DNA from: Microtetraspora malaysiensis
GTDB taxonomy: Bacteria; Actinomycetota; Actinomycetes; Streptosporangiales; Streptosporangiaceae
Direction of reading: 5' to 3'
Length of the DNA: 64,000 nt
NCBI RefSeq assembly: GCF_001528665.1
Contig: NZ_BBYJ01000027.1
Coordinates: forward strand, 1 to 64,000
The position numbers and the translations under genes were made by a program. Position 1 is the stretch's first letter. Every line of letters begins with the position of its first letter. The notes beneath the pieces were generated by a model. That model ran no database searches. It saw nothing but the letters and a program-made list of their open reading frames with translations, and was not told where the DNA came from. Below are positions 15,957 through 25,096 of the stretch, one piece after another.

Positions 15957-17651
15957 ATGCGCGTAGCTAAGGGCGCACAGATCGTCGCCGGCACTGCGCT
16001 GCTTGCGCTGGGTGTCGCCGCGTGCGGCGGTGGCGGCAGCAGCACTGGCGGCAGCGGTGGCGGAAGCAACCCGCGCGCGGCCGACGGCACCGTCTTCATC
16101 CGCGGGTGTGAGCCCCAGACCGGCTTCGTCCCGGGCAACATCAACGAGGTGTGCGGCGGTACGATCAACCAGTTCGTCTTCGACCAGTTGATCAAGTACA
16201 ACAGCGACACCGCCGCCCCTGAGCTGAGCCAGGCCGAGTCGATCGAGAGCCCGGACAACAAGGTCTGGACGATCAAGCTCAAGCCGGGCCTGAAGTGGAG
16301 TGACGGCTCGCCGGTCACCGCCAAGAACTACGTGGACGCGTGGAACTACACGGCGTACAGCCCGAACGCGCAGAACGGCGGCTGGTGGTTCGGTGGCGTC
16401 GAGGGCTACTCGGACGTGGCGACCGAGGACCCGGACGGCCCGGACGGGCCGAAGGAGGCCCCGAAGCCCAAGAGCGACAAGATGTCCGGCCTTGAGGTCA
16501 TCGACGACCTGACCTTCAAGGTGACGCTGACCGCTCCCGAGGCGGTGTTCCGCACCAAGCTGGGCTACACCACCTTCTCCGCGCTCCCTGACGCGTTCTT
16601 CAAGGACCCGAAGGCGTTCGTCAGCAACCCGGTCACGAACGGCGCCTTCAAGTTCGTGAAGTGGGACCACAACTCGCAGATCGTGGTTGAGGCCAACCCG
16701 GACTATGTGGGCACCGAGAAGCCCAAGGTCAAGAAGATCGTCTACAAGATGTACAAGGACGACGACGCGGCCTACGCGGACCTGGTCTCCAACAACCTCG
16801 ACTTCACCGAGCTCATCCCGCCGTCGGCCCTCGCCGGCGACAAGTGGAAGAGCGACCTCGGCGACCGCGCCATCGAGGGCCAGCAGGGCGTCATCCAGAC
16901 GGTCACCTTCCCGCTGTACGACAAGGAGTTCGGCGGCAACGCGGACTTCCGCAAGGCCGTCTCCATGGCGATCGACCGGAAGACGATCACCGAGAAGATC
17001 TTCAACAAGGGCCGCACCCCGCTGGACGGCTGGATCTCCCCGCTGGTCGACGGCTACAAGACGCCGGGCGCCTGTGGCGAGTTCTGCGCCTACGACCCGG
17101 CCAAGGCCAAGGAGTACCTCGACAAGGCCAAGGCCGCGGGCTACACCCCGCCCAAGGAATACCCGATCTGGTACAACGGCGACTCCGCGCACAAGGAGTG
17201 GGTGGACGCCACGGCCAACAGCATCAACCAGGCCTTCGGCCCGGACGCCGGCGTGACCTTCGTCGGCAAGGCGGTCCCGACCTTCGCCGAGTTCCGTGAC
17301 ATCATCACGACGCACAAGATGAAGGGCCTGTTCCGCACCGGCTGGCAGATGGACTACCCGCACATCGAGAACTTCCTGAACCCGCTGTTCAAGACGGGCG
17401 CGGGCTCGAACGACGGACTGTTCAGCGACAAGGAGCTCGACGCCAAGCTGCACGAGGCCGACACCGCGACCGACCCGGCCGACTCCATCGCCAAGTACCA
17501 GGAGGCCGAGGCCATGCTGACCAAGGAGATGAACGCCATCCCGCTGTGGTCCTTCGGTCTGCAGGCCGGCACCTCCAAGTGGGTGACCGGGGTTAAGGTC
17601 ACGCCGTTCGGCGTCCTCGACCCTCTCTCCATCGCGATCAAGGAAGCGTAG
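15957..17651 (+). CDS. dppA: family 5 peptide-binding lipoprotein of an ABC importer
   Basis: A substrate-binding protein of 564 residues. The signal peptide ends in the lipobox LGVAAC, so Cys23 is lipidated and the protein is tethered outside the membrane; a Gly/Ser linker follows. Family features include AESIESPDNKVWTIKLKPGL and KWSDGSPVTAKNYVDAW, the SBP_bac_5 N-terminal signature. It captures peptides or similar ligands for the permease pair downstream; the gene symbol is generic. A 192-bp gap with two hairpins separates it from the permease, which would allow the binding protein to be made in excess. Confidence 0.93.
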   Translation: MRVAKGAQIVAGTALLALGVAACGGGGSSTGGSGGGSNPRAADGTVFIRGCEPQTGFVPGNINEVCGGTINQFVFDQLIKYNSDTAAPELSQAESIESPDNKVWTIKLKPGLKWSDGSPVTAKNYVDAWNYTAYSPNAQNGGWWFGGVEGYSDVATEDPDGPDGPKEAPKPKSDKMSGLEVIDDLTFKVTLTAPEAVFRTKLGYTTFSALPDAFFKDPKAFVSNPVTNGAFKFVKWDHNSQIVVEANPDYVGTEKPKVKKIVYKMYKDDDAAYADLVSNNLDFTELIPPSALAGDKWKSDLGDRAIEGQQGVIQTVTFPLYDKEFGGNADFRKAVSMAIDRKTITEKIFNKGRTPLDGWISPLVDGYKTPGACGEFCAYDPAKAKEYLDKAKAAGYTPPKEYPIWYNGDSAHKEWVDATANSINQAFGPDAGVTFVGKAVPTFAEFRDIITTHKMKGLFRTGWQMDYPHIENFLNPLFKTGAGSNDGLFSDKELDAKLHEADTATDPADSIAKYQEAEAMLTKEMNAIPLWSFGLQAGTSKWVTGVKVTPFGVLDPLSIAIKEA

Positions 17652-17670
17652 GCTCGCCTCGCATGCGCCA

Positions 17671-17701
17671 CGAGGCCGGTTCCTGACCGGGGCCGGCCTC
17701 G
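17671..17701 (+). terminator. hairpin after the binding-protein gene (attenuator-like)
   Basis: CGAGGCCGG pairs perfectly with CCGGCCTCG around a 13-nt loop, 19 bp after the stop codon. There is no strong T-run, so it is more likely a partial terminator or mRNA 3'-end protector that lowers expression of the permease genes. Confidence 0.55.
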
Positions 17702-17714
17702 CTGGCTGTTTGTA

Positions 17715-17740
17715 ATGATCACGCAACGTCACGTGATCAT
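17715..17740. promoter_or_regulatory. inverted repeat ahead of the permease genes
   Basis: ATGATCACG and CGTGATCAT form 9-bp perfect arms separated by 8 bp. It may be an operator for an internal promoter or a second RNA hairpin. The adjoining sequence up to 17843 shows no clear promoter. Confidence 0.45.
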
Positions 17741-17843
17741 CACCGTCCAGCCTTCCTTCGGTCACCCGCACTCATCTACCTGCGGCATTGTGGACCGGTA
17801 GGGGATTGCGTGCACGACCTTTAGCGTCAGAGTGGAGGTGCGC

Positions 17844-18770
17844 ATGGGCCGATATGCGATCCGGCGCCTGCTGCAACTCATACCCGTGCTCCTTGGCACG
17901 ACCTTTCTCATCAATTACATGGTTTGGCAGCTTCCCGGCGACCCGTTCGCCGCGCGCTGCGGTCAGCGTCCCTGCCCGGACGCCTACATCAACGCCATGC
18001 GTGCGGAGTTCGGCCTCGACCAGCCGATCATCGTGCAGTACTGGCACTTCCTGAAGAACCTGCTGACCGGTGACCTGGGCGTCAACTTCAACAACGTCTC
18101 CGTCGCGTCGCAGCTCGCCGAGTCGTGGCCGATCACGGTCCGCCTCGGCCTGATGGCGGTCGCGATCGAGGCCGTCATCGGCATCGTGGCCGGCGTGCTT
18201 TCCGGCCTCAAGCGCGGTGGCTTCCTCGACAACGTGATCACGATCTCGACGCTGATCCTGCTGTCGCTGCCGGTCTTCGTCACCGGCTTCCTCCTGCAGT
18301 GGCTGCTCGGTGTGCAGCTCGACCTGATCAAGCCGACGGTCAGCGACGGTGCGCCATTCGTCGAGCTGATCGTGCCGGCGTTCGTGCTGGCCAGCCTCAA
18401 CCTGGCCTTCACCGCCCGATTGACCAGAACGAGCATCATCGAGAACCGCAGGTCCGACTACGTGCGGACCGCGATCGCCAAAGGTCTGTCCAACCGCCGG
18501 GTCGTGGGAGTGCACCTCCTGCGCAACTCGTTGATCCCGGCGCTGACCTTCATCGGAACCGAGGTCGGCTCCCTGATGTCCGGAGCGATCATCACCGAGG
18601 GCATCTACAACATCAACGGCATCGGCGGCCTGCTGTGGCGCGCGGTCAACGACCACGACTTCACCATCGTGGTGCCGATCGCGTCCCTGCTGGTGCTGGT
18701 CTACCTGCTCGCCAACCTGCTCGTCGACCTCCTCTACGGCGTGCTCGACCCGAGGATCCGTTATGAGTGA
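17844..18770 (+). CDS. dppB: peptide ABC transporter permease, DppB type
   Basis: A 308-residue integral membrane subunit. The N-terminus MGRYAIRRLLQLIPVLLGTT is the hallmark first transmembrane helix of the DppB/OppB group. Further helices follow, with the cytoplasmic EAA-type loop (RSDYVRTAIAKGLSNRRVVG) that docks on the ATPases, and the C-terminus LLYGVLDPRIRYE is family-typical. The ATG at 17844 has GGAGG 5 nt upstream; a GTG at 17832 would overlap that site. It overlaps the next gene by 8 bp. Confidence 0.95.
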   Translation: MGRYAIRRLLQLIPVLLGTTFLINYMVWQLPGDPFAARCGQRPCPDAYINAMRAEFGLDQPIIVQYWHFLKNLLTGDLGVNFNNVSVASQLAESWPITVRLGLMAVAIEAVIGIVAGVLSGLKRGGFLDNVITISTLILLSLPVFVTGFLLQWLLGVQLDLIKPTVSDGAPFVELIVPAFVLASLNLAFTARLTRTSIIENRRSDYVRTAIAKGLSNRRVVGVHLLRNSLIPALTFIGTEVGSLMSGAIITEGIYNINGIGGLLWRAVNDHDFTIVVPIASLLVLVYLLANLLVDLLYGVLDPRIRYE

Positions 18771-19677
18771 ACCGACCGCCGCGCCCGCCGCGCCCGCCTC
18801 GGCCGGAAAGCCTCGCAGCCTCTGGCAGGACACCTGGGACATCCTGAAGCACCGGAAGATCTTCTGGATCTCCTTCGCGCTGCTCATCATGTTCCTGGTG
18901 ATGGCCGCCTTCCCGTCGCTGTTCACCAGCAAGAGCCCCGAGTACGCCACGCTGGCCAAGAGCATGGAGCCGCCGAGCTCCGACGCCTGGTTCGGGTACG
19001 ACCTCCAGGGCCGGGACGTGTTCGCGCGCACCATCTACGGCGCCCGCACGTCGATCATCGTGGGCGTGCTCGCCACTGTGGGCACCGTCCTCCTCGGCGG
19101 CGTGGTCGGCGTGATCGCGGCCTACCGGGGCCGGTGGCTCGACTCGCTGCTGTCCCGCATCGGTGAGATCTTCCTCGGCGTGCCGTACGTGCTGGGGGCG
19201 ATCATCATCCTCGGCTCGGTCGCGCCGGTGCAGTCCAACCCGGGCAAGACCATGATCATGACGGTTGTGATCGTCGTGCTGGCGGTGCTCGGCTGGCCGG
19301 TGCTGGCCCGCATCGCGCGATCCGCGGTCATCCAGGCGAAACACCAGGATTACGTGCAGGCGGCGCGGGCCCTGGGCGCCGGGCCGTTCCGGATCGTCTT
19401 CAAGCACCTGCTGCCCAACTCGCTGGCCCCGATCCTGGTGTACGCCACGATCACGGTCGGCAGCTACATCGGTGCCGAGGCGACGCTGTCGCTGCTGGGC
19501 ATCGGTCTGCGCACGCCGGTCATCTCCTGGGGCATCGCGATCGCCGACCACACCCGGTACATCCGGACCGGCGCGCACGCGATGCTCTTCCCGGCCGCGT
19601 TCCTGTCCCTCTGTGTGCTCACGTTCGTCATGCTGGGCGAAGCCGTGCGCGACGCACTCGACCCCAAGCTTCGCTAG
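18763..19677 (+). CDS. dppC: peptide ABC transporter permease, DppC type
   Basis: A 304-residue partner permease. It has a long cytosolic N-terminus, then FWISFALLIMFLVMAAFPSL as helix 1, a family-typical outer segment DAWFGYDLQGRDVFARTIYG, and the EAA loop QDYVQAARALGAGPFRIVFK. It ends EAVRDALDPKLR, normal for DppC/OppC. It forms the channel with the upstream permease. Translation is coupled by an ATGAGTGA overlap. Confidence 0.95.
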   Translation: MSEPTAAPAAPASAGKPRSLWQDTWDILKHRKIFWISFALLIMFLVMAAFPSLFTSKSPEYATLAKSMEPPSSDAWFGYDLQGRDVFARTIYGARTSIIVGVLATVGTVLLGGVVGVIAAYRGRWLDSLLSRIGEIFLGVPYVLGAIIILGSVAPVQSNPGKTMIMTVVIVVLAVLGWPVLARIARSAVIQAKHQDYVQAARALGAGPFRIVFKHLLPNSLAPILVYATITVGSYIGAEATLSLLGIGLRTPVISWGIAIADHTRYIRTGAHAMLFPAAFLSLCVLTFVMLGEAVRDALDPKLR

Positions 19678-19689
19678 GAGGCACGTACC

Positions 19690-20724
19690 GTGACCGAAGT
19701 GCTTCCCGAGAGCAAGAGCAGCAACGGCACCTACGGCGGGGCGCTGCTCGAGGTGGACAACCTCCACGTCGAGTTCCACACCCGGGCCGGTGTCGCCAAG
19801 GCGGTGAACGGTGTCACCTACAGCGTGAACGCGGGGGAGACGCTGGCCGTGCTGGGCGAGTCCGGCTCCGGCAAGAGCGTCACCGCCCAGACCATCATGG
19901 GCATTCTGGACATGCCGCCCGGCAAGATCGCCAATGGGGAGATCCGCTTCCGCGGGACGGACCTGCTGAAGCTTCCCGAGGAGGAGCGGCGGAAGGTCAG
20001 GGGCGAGGGCATCGCCATGATCTTCCAGGACGCCCTGTCCGCGCTCAACCCGGTTTTCCCGGTCGGCTGGCAGATCGCCGAGATGTTCCGCATCCACCGC
20101 GGCATGTCCCGGGCCGACGCCAAGAAGAAGGCGATCGAGCTCATGGACCGGGTCCGCATCCCGGCCGCGAAGGAGCGGGTGAGCGACTATCCGCACCAGT
20201 TCTCCGGCGGTATGCGCCAGCGCATCATGATCGCGATGTCGATCGCGCTCGACCCCGAGGTGCTGATCGCGGACGAGCCGACCACCGCCCTGGACGTGAC
20301 GGTGCAGGCGCAGATCATGGAACTGCTCGCCGAGCTCCAGCGCGAGAGCAACATGGGGCTGATCCTGATCACCCACGACCTCGGCGTCGTCGCCGATGTC
20401 GCGGACAAGATCGCCGTCATGTACGGCGGGCGGATCGTGGAGAACGCCGAGGTCCACGATCTGTACCGCAACCCGGCACACCCGTACGCGAAGGGCCTGC
20501 TGGAGTCGATCCCCCGGGTCGACCTCAAGGGCCAGGAGCTGTACGCGATCAAGGGGATGCCGCCGAACCTGCTCGACATGCCCACGGGCTGCGCGTTCCA
20601 CCCCCGCTGCCCGTACCGGCAGGAGAAGTGCGTGACCGACGTTCCCCCGCTGCACACGATCAGCGGCACGCGCGGCAGCGCCTGCCACTTCTGGAGGGAG
20701 GTCCTCGATGGCGACGCCCAGTGA
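19690..20724 (+). CDS. dppD: peptide ABC transporter ATP-binding protein, DppD type
   Basis: A 344-residue ATPase with Walker [10 protein letters not shown], signature FSGGMRQR and Walker [13 protein letters not shown]. The C-terminal oligopeptide/dipeptide transporter extension is present, with Cys-containing [15 protein letters not shown], which in this group can bind an Fe-S cluster. GTG start at 19690 with AGGAGG 8 nt upstream, 12 bp after dppC. It overlaps dppF by 17 bp. Confidence 0.95.
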   Translation: MTEVLPESKSSNGTYGGALLEVDNLHVEFHTRAGVAKAVNGVTYSVNAGETLAVLGESGSGKSVTAQTIMGILDMPPGKIANGEIRFRGTDLLKLPEEERRKVRGEGIAMIFQDALSALNPVFPVGWQIAEMFRIHRGMSRADAKKKAIELMDRVRIPAAKERVSDYPHQFSGGMRQRIMIAMSIALDPEVLIADEPTTALDVTVQAQIMELLAELQRESNMGLILITHDLGVVADVADKIAVMYGGRIVENAEVHDLYRNPAHPYAKGLLESIPRVDLKGQELYAIKGMPPNLLDMPTGCAFHPRCPYRQEKCVTDVPPLHTISGTRGSACHFWREVLDGDAQ

Positions 20725-21727
20725 GGTCGTGCTCGAAGTCCGTGACCTGGTCAAGCATTTCCCGCTGACCCAGGGCATCCTCTACAAGCGGCAGGTCGGC
20801 GCGATCAAGGCGGTCGACGGCGTCTCCTTCGAGCTGCGCCGCGGTGAGACGCTCGGCGTCGTGGGCGAGTCGGGGTGCGGCAAGTCCACCCTGGCCAAGC
20901 TCCTGATGGCGCTCGAACGCCCCACCTCGGGCAAGGTCCTGGTGAACGGCAAGGACATCACCACGGCCAAGGGCGCCGAGCTCAAGCACATGCGGCGCAA
21001 CATCCAGATGGTGATGCAGGACCCGTACACCTCGCTGAACCCGAGGATGACGGTCGGCGACATCATCGGCGAGCCGTTCGAGATCCACTCGGAGGTCGTG
21101 CCGAAGGGTGACCGGCGCAAGCGGGTGCAGGAGCTGCTGGAGGTCGTGGGTCTCAACCCCGACCACATCAACCGCTACCCGCACCAGTTCTCCGGCGGCC
21201 AGCGCCAGCGCATCGGCATCGCCCGGGGGCTCGCCCTCCAGCCGGAGATCATCATCTGTGACGAGCCGGTCTCCGCGCTCGACGTGTCGATCCAGGCCCA
21301 GGTGATGAACCTGCTGGACGGGCTCCAGAAGGAGTTCAACCTCGCGTACATCTTCATCGCCCACGACCTGTCGGTGGTGCGCCACATCTCCGACCGCGTC
21401 GCGGTGATGTACCTGGGCAAGATGGTCGAGGTCGGCACGGACAACCAGATTTACGACCGGCCGAGCCACCCGTACACGCAGGCGCTGCTGTCGGCCGTGC
21501 CCGTGCCCGACCCGGAGGGGCGCGAGCAGCGGGAGCGGATCATCCTGCAGGGTGACCCGCCCTCGCCGGCCAACCCGCCGTCGGGCTGCCGGTTCCGTAC
21601 GCGCTGCTGGAAGGCGCAGGACATCTGCGCCGAGCAGGAGCCGCTGCTGGAGATCCGCGCGCAGTCGGGCGACCACCCGACTGCCTGCCACTTCGCCGAG
21701 GCGTCGGACGTCGTCCACGTGAGCTGA
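20708..21727 (+). CDS. dppF: peptide ABC transporter ATP-binding protein, DppF type
   Basis: A 339-residue second ATPase. Walker A is GESGCGKST, the signature is [17 protein letters not shown] and Walker B is [12 protein letters not shown]. The C-terminal extension again has spaced cysteines ([15 protein letters not shown] and TACHFA). It completes the five-gene importer (binding lipoprotein, two permeases, two ATPases) and is the last gene. The subtilase gene converges only 17 bp downstream. Confidence 0.95.
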   Translation: MATPSEVVLEVRDLVKHFPLTQGILYKRQVGAIKAVDGVSFELRRGETLGVVGESGCGKSTLAKLLMALERPTSGKVLVNGKDITTAKGAELKHMRRNIQMVMQDPYTSLNPRMTVGDIIGEPFEIHSEVVPKGDRRKRVQELLEVVGLNPDHINRYPHQFSGGQRQRIGIARGLALQPEIIICDEPVSALDVSIQAQVMNLLDGLQKEFNLAYIFIAHDLSVVRHISDRVAVMYLGKMVEVGTDNQIYDRPSHPYTQALLSAVPVPDPEGREQRERIILQGDPPSPANPPSGCRFRTRCWKAQDICAEQEPLLEIRAQSGDHPTACHFAEASDVVHVS

Positions 21728-21744
21728 CGCCGCCGCTCCACGGG

Positions 21745-22833
21745 TCACAGACGCCCGGCCGCCTCGATGGCGCGCCGGGCGTTTGCCATTCCCGTCCCGT
21801 ACGCGTCGTCGCGGCCGCCGGGCGGCCGGAGGGAGGCGCCCTGCTGGAGCGCCCGGCGCACGTCCCGGGCGGGCAGGTCGGGGTAGCGGGAGCGGATCAG
21901 CGCGGCGACGCCGGCGACGAGGGCCGCGGCGGCGCTGGTCCCGTCCGCCGTCACGTAGGAGTGGTCGCCACGGGCGCTGACGATCTCCGTGCCCGGCGCC
22001 ACCAGGGAGAGGTAGCGCTGCCGGTTGGAGAAGGGCGCGGGGCGCAGCGCCTGGTCCACCGCGCCGACCGCGATGACGCCGGGATAGGCGGCGGGGAAGT
22101 TCCTGCGGTTGGCCCCCGCGCCGTCGTTGCCGGAGGACGCGATCAGCACGACCTGGCGGGACAGCGCGTACCGCACGGCACGCTCCTCGGCCGGCGAGCC
22201 CCGATAGGCGCCGCTGCCGCCGCCGAGCGACATGCTGATCACCTGCGCGCCGTGGTCCACGGCGTATCGGATGCCCCGGGCGACGGCGTCGCGGCAGGTC
22301 GTGCGCGCCGTGTCGGTCCACCGCGGGTCGTCGTCGTCCAGGGTGACCTTGATCGAGAGGATGCGCGCCTCGGGGGCGACGCCGAGCACGCCGTAGGAGC
22401 GGCTCGGGCCGTGCCCGCGCCCGGCGATCAGTGCGGCCATCGCGGTGCCGTGCTTGCCGGACGCGGCCCGCGACGCGCTGCCGTCCGCCTTGCCATCCGC
22501 CTTGCCGCCCGTGCTGGCGCTCGGCCCGGCGCCGGTTCCCGCGTCGCAGGACGGTCCGGCCCCGGGCGCGGACGCCGTGCCGGTGAAGTCGGGGCCTTGG
22601 ACGACAGCTCCGGAGAGGTCGGGGTGCCGGTCGTCGACGCCGGTGTCCAGTACGGCGATCGTGACTCCGGCGCCGCGCGTGGTCTGCCACGCCGTACGGA
22701 CCTCCATCGCCTGGAGCGGCCACTGACGGGACCGGATCGTCGCGCCGAGGTTCTCCGAGGGGCCGGCCGCGCCGGTGAGCAGGAAGGCGGCCAGCAGGAT
22801 CGGCACGACGCAGAGGAGCAGCGCCGACCTCAT
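21745..22833 (-). CDS. S8 family (subtilisin-like) secreted serine protease
   Basis: A 362-residue subtilase. An N-terminal hydrophobic segment (residues 3-22) is a signal peptide or anchor. The catalytic triad is Asp63 (VLDTGVD), His128 (GKHGTAMAA) and Ser300 (DGTSAAAA), with the oxyanion Asn236 in SSGNDGAG. A Gly/Ala/Lys/Asp-rich insert at about residues 90-125 splits the Asp and His blocks. The protein resembles mycosins of type VII secretion but lacks their C-terminal transmembrane helix, and no type VII genes are nearby. There is no separate I9 propeptide. Substrate is unknown. Confidence 0.92.
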   Translation of the reverse strand: MRSALLLCVVPILLAAFLLTGAAGPSENLGATIRSRQWPLQAMEVRTAWQTTRGAGVTIAVLDTGVDDRHPDLSGAVVQGPDFTGTASAPGAGPSCDAGTGAGPSASTGGKADGKADGSASRAASGKHGTAMAALIAGRGHGPSRSYGVLGVAPEARILSIKVTLDDDDPRWTDTARTTCRDAVARGIRYAVDHGAQVISMSLGGGSGAYRGSPAEERAVRYALSRQVVLIASSGNDGAGANRRNFPAAYPGVIAVGAVDQALRPAPFSNRQRYLSLVAPGTEIVSARGDHSYVTADGTSAAAALVAGVAALIRSRYPDLPARDVRRALQQGASLRPPGGRDDAYGTGMANARRAIEAAGRL

Positions 22834-22942
22834 GGCCGTGTCGGTCCTCCTCCCCGGGACGGTGGATCAAGGAGGCCGATTCTCGCACGATCCGCCCGCC
22901 GGGGCCGTGACTTCCGTGAACGAACGGTCGCTTTCGGTTATG

Positions 22943-23776
22943 TCAGGATGGTGCCTTATGCGGCTGCGGCGACAGCCGTACGTGCGCGCCCGGGGGCAGT
23001 CCGAGCCGCTCGGAGGCGTCCCCGGAGTTGACGGCGAGCGCGACGAGCCCCGCCGAGTCGGTGAACGCGACCAGGTCGCCCGGCGGGACCGTCGCGAACG
23101 TCTCGCGGTAGGGCACGACGAGCTGGCGCCTGCCCAGCCAGACGCCGAGCGTGTCACCCGGACGCACGTTCAGGGCGGCGAGGTCCGCCCCGGTGATGGA
23201 GAGCTGCACGTTGCCGTGGCGGTCCACCGACAGCACCTCGCCCTCGACCACGCCGTCCCGCATGCGGGAGGTGGGCGCGGGCAGCGAGACCAGCCCGAGG
23301 ACGTCGATCCGCGGGCCGACGTCGGACGGCCGGCGCCCGACGCACAGATGCGCCGCCACGGGCGCGAAGATGTCCCTCCCCGGGAAGGTCGGCGAGACCG
23401 GCGTGAGGAACAGCTCCTCGTTGGCGAGTTCGTAGGCCGCCTCCGCGCCGCCCGCCGCGTGGACCGCCCAGGACAGCACGCCGTTGTCGGGGCCGAGGAA
23501 CACCCGCCCGCCCGCCTCGATCGCGATGAGCCGGCGGTTGCCGCCCATGGCCGGGTCGACGGCCGCGACGTGGACGCCCGCGGGCAGATAGGGCAGGGTC
23601 TGCGCCAGGATCGCCGCTCCGCGCCGCACGTCGCCCTCGTGCACGAGATGCGCGACGTCGATGATCCGAGCCTGCGGGGCTATACCGATGATCACTCCGT
23701 GGCACGCGGCGACGAAACCGTCTTCCAGCCCGTAGTCGGTGAGGAGCGTGATAACTGAGGTCACACCAGGTGACAT
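22943..23776 (-). CDS. SAM hydroxide adenosyltransferase family protein (DUF62)
   Basis: A 277-residue member of the DUF62 / S-adenosyl-L-methionine hydrolase family, related to fluorinase and chlorinase. N-terminal domain motifs are TLLTDYGLEDGFVAACHG (adenosine binding), VDPAMGG and FLGPDNGVLSW. The C-terminal barrel follows (RDGVVEGEVLSVDRHGN). Most members use water to split SAM into adenosine and methionine; the halogenases carry an extra loop that I do not see. The ATG at 23776 sits right before homology and has no obvious ribosome site, so a leaderless mRNA is possible. Divergent from the DUF3263 gene. Confidence 0.9.
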   Translation of the reverse strand: MSPGVTSVITLLTDYGLEDGFVAACHGVIIGIAPQARIIDVAHLVHEGDVRRGAAILAQTLPYLPAGVHVAAVDPAMGGNRRLIAIEAGGRVFLGPDNGVLSWAVHAAGGAEAAYELANEELFLTPVSPTFPGRDIFAPVAAHLCVGRRPSDVGPRIDVLGLVSLPAPTSRMRDGVVEGEVLSVDRHGNVQLSITGADLAALNVRPGDTLGVWLGRRQLVVPYRETFATVPPGDLVAFTDSAGLVALAVNSGDASERLGLPPGAHVRLSPQPHKAPS

Positions 23777-23858
23777 TACGTCCGGCTCTCGGCTCTGAAC
23801 ACCCCGCCATACCGCGACTACCATGAGGGCGGGCCACAAGCCCGCTGAGGAGGAGAGC

Positions 23859-24161
23859 ATGGATACTGCGCCGGTAGGCGGCGAAGGTCCCGCTCCCGAG
23901 AACGCCCCCCGACCTCAGGCACTCTCGGATCGCGATCGTCAGGTGCTCGCGTTCGAGCGCCAGTGGTGGCGCTACGCGGGAGCCAAGGAACAGGCCATCC
24001 GGGAGACCTTCGACATCTCCGCGACCCGTTACTACCAGATCCTGGGCGAACTGATCGACCGGGTCGAGGCGATGGAGCACGACCCGATGCTGGTCAAGCG
24101 CCTGCGGCGGATGCGGGCCGCGCGTCGGCGCGATCGCTCCGCCCGTCGCCTGGGCCCTTGA
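23859..24161 (+). CDS. DUF3263 domain protein
   Basis: A 100-residue protein. An N-terminal acidic/Pro region of about 30 residues is followed by the DUF3263 domain: LSDRDRQVLAFERQWWRYAG, KEQAIRETFDISATRYYQIL and a basic tail RRMRAARRRDRS. The pattern looks like a helix-turn-helix DNA-binding domain, and the family is confined to actinobacteria. AGGAGGAGAG lies directly before the ATG at 23859. It ends 25 bp before otsB, so they may form an operon, a pairing also seen in other actinobacteria. Confidence 0.85.
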   Translation: MDTAPVGGEGPAPENAPRPQALSDRDRQVLAFERQWWRYAGAKEQAIRETFDISATRYYQILGELIDRVEAMEHDPMLVKRLRRMRAARRRDRSARRLGP

Positions 24162-24186
24162 GGGTTTTGGGGGTATGTAGCCCGTC

Positions 24187-25020
24187 ATGTCAGATGAGAC
24201 GACGCCCGTCGAGGCGCTGATCAGGACCGAGACCGGGCGCGCCGGGCTGGCCGCCGTGCTGGAGGACCCCTCCGGCGCGGTGATCGGCCTCGACTTCGAC
24301 GGCACGCTGTCGCCCATCGTGCCCGACCCCGCGTCCGCCCGGATCCACCCCGACGCCCCCGCCGTGCTCGTACGGCTCGGCGAGCTGGTGCGCTCGGTCG
24401 TCATCGTGACCGGCCGCCCGGCCCTCCAGGCGCTCGCCCTCGGTGAGGCGTCCGACGGCCCGTCCCTCGCCGACGTGCCGGGGCTGGTCGTCCTCGGCCA
24501 CTACGGCATGGAGCGATGGGAGCGCGGCGAGGTCACCGCGCCGCCCCCGCCGCCCGGCCTCGACCGCGTACGGGCCGAGCTGCCCGCCGTCACACGAGGC
24601 TTCGACGGCGTCCTGATCGAGGACAAGGGCCGGGCGGTGGCCGTGCACACCCGGACGGCGGCCGACCCCGAGGGAGCGCTGCTCGCGCTCAATGAGCCGG
24701 TGGCGAAGCTGGCCGCGGCCTCCGGGCTGATCGTCGAGCCGGGGCGGCTGGTCCTGGAGCTGCGGCCGCCCGGCATGGACAAGGGGCGGGCCCTGCGCGG
24801 GTTCCTCGCCGAGCGTGCTGCGCGCTCCGTCATGTTCTTCGGGGACGACCTCGGCGACATCGCGGCGTTCGACGCGGTGGCGACCTGCGGCCTGCCGGGG
24901 GTGCGGGTGTGCAGCGGCTCGGCCGAGGTCACCCGGCTGGTCGAGCACGCCGACGCCGTCGTGGACGGCCCCGAGGGCGTCGTACGGTTCCTCAGCGCGC
25001 TCGCGTCCAGCGTCGGCTAA
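24187..25020 (+). CDS. otsB: trehalose-6-phosphate phosphatase
   Basis: A 277-residue HAD-superfamily phosphatase completing trehalose synthesis. Motif I is GLDFDGTLSP (nucleophile Asp36, acid Asp38), motif II VIVTGRP, a cap region with GHYGMERW, and motif IV FFGDDLGDIAAFD. It acts on the trehalose 6-phosphate made by OtsA, encoded at 26912 on the other strand. The two genes are separated by a secreted protein and an MFS transporter, an interrupted arrangement. Confidence 0.94.
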   Translation: MSDETTPVEALIRTETGRAGLAAVLEDPSGAVIGLDFDGTLSPIVPDPASARIHPDAPAVLVRLGELVRSVVIVTGRPALQALALGEASDGPSLADVPGLVVLGHYGMERWERGEVTAPPPPPGLDRVRAELPAVTRGFDGVLIEDKGRAVAVHTRTAADPEGALLALNEPVAKLAAASGLIVEPGRLVLELRPPGMDKGRALRGFLAERAARSVMFFGDDLGDIAAFDAVATCGLPGVRVCSGSAEVTRLVEHADAVVDGPEGVVRFLSALASSVG

Positions 25021-25096
25021 CCTCCGGATCGGGGCGGGCCACCCGACACATCGGCTGAGATCAATCTGCAAGCGTCGATCCTTATGCTTGCCGACC

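Noticed and set aside
15708-17771. A 687-residue open frame on the minus strand opposite the binding-protein gene
   Set aside because: It is an antisense shadow caused by high third-position GC; the plus-strand gene has a lipobox, domains and a ribosome site.
18661-20778. A 705-residue minus-strand open frame across dppC and dppD
   Set aside because: It is His/Arg/Asp-rich shadow sequence with no domains; the plus-strand operon is unambiguous.
21745-22833. A type VII secretion (mycosin) locus
   Set aside because: The subtilase lacks the C-terminal membrane helix and no ESX genes (EccB-E, WXG100) are nearby.
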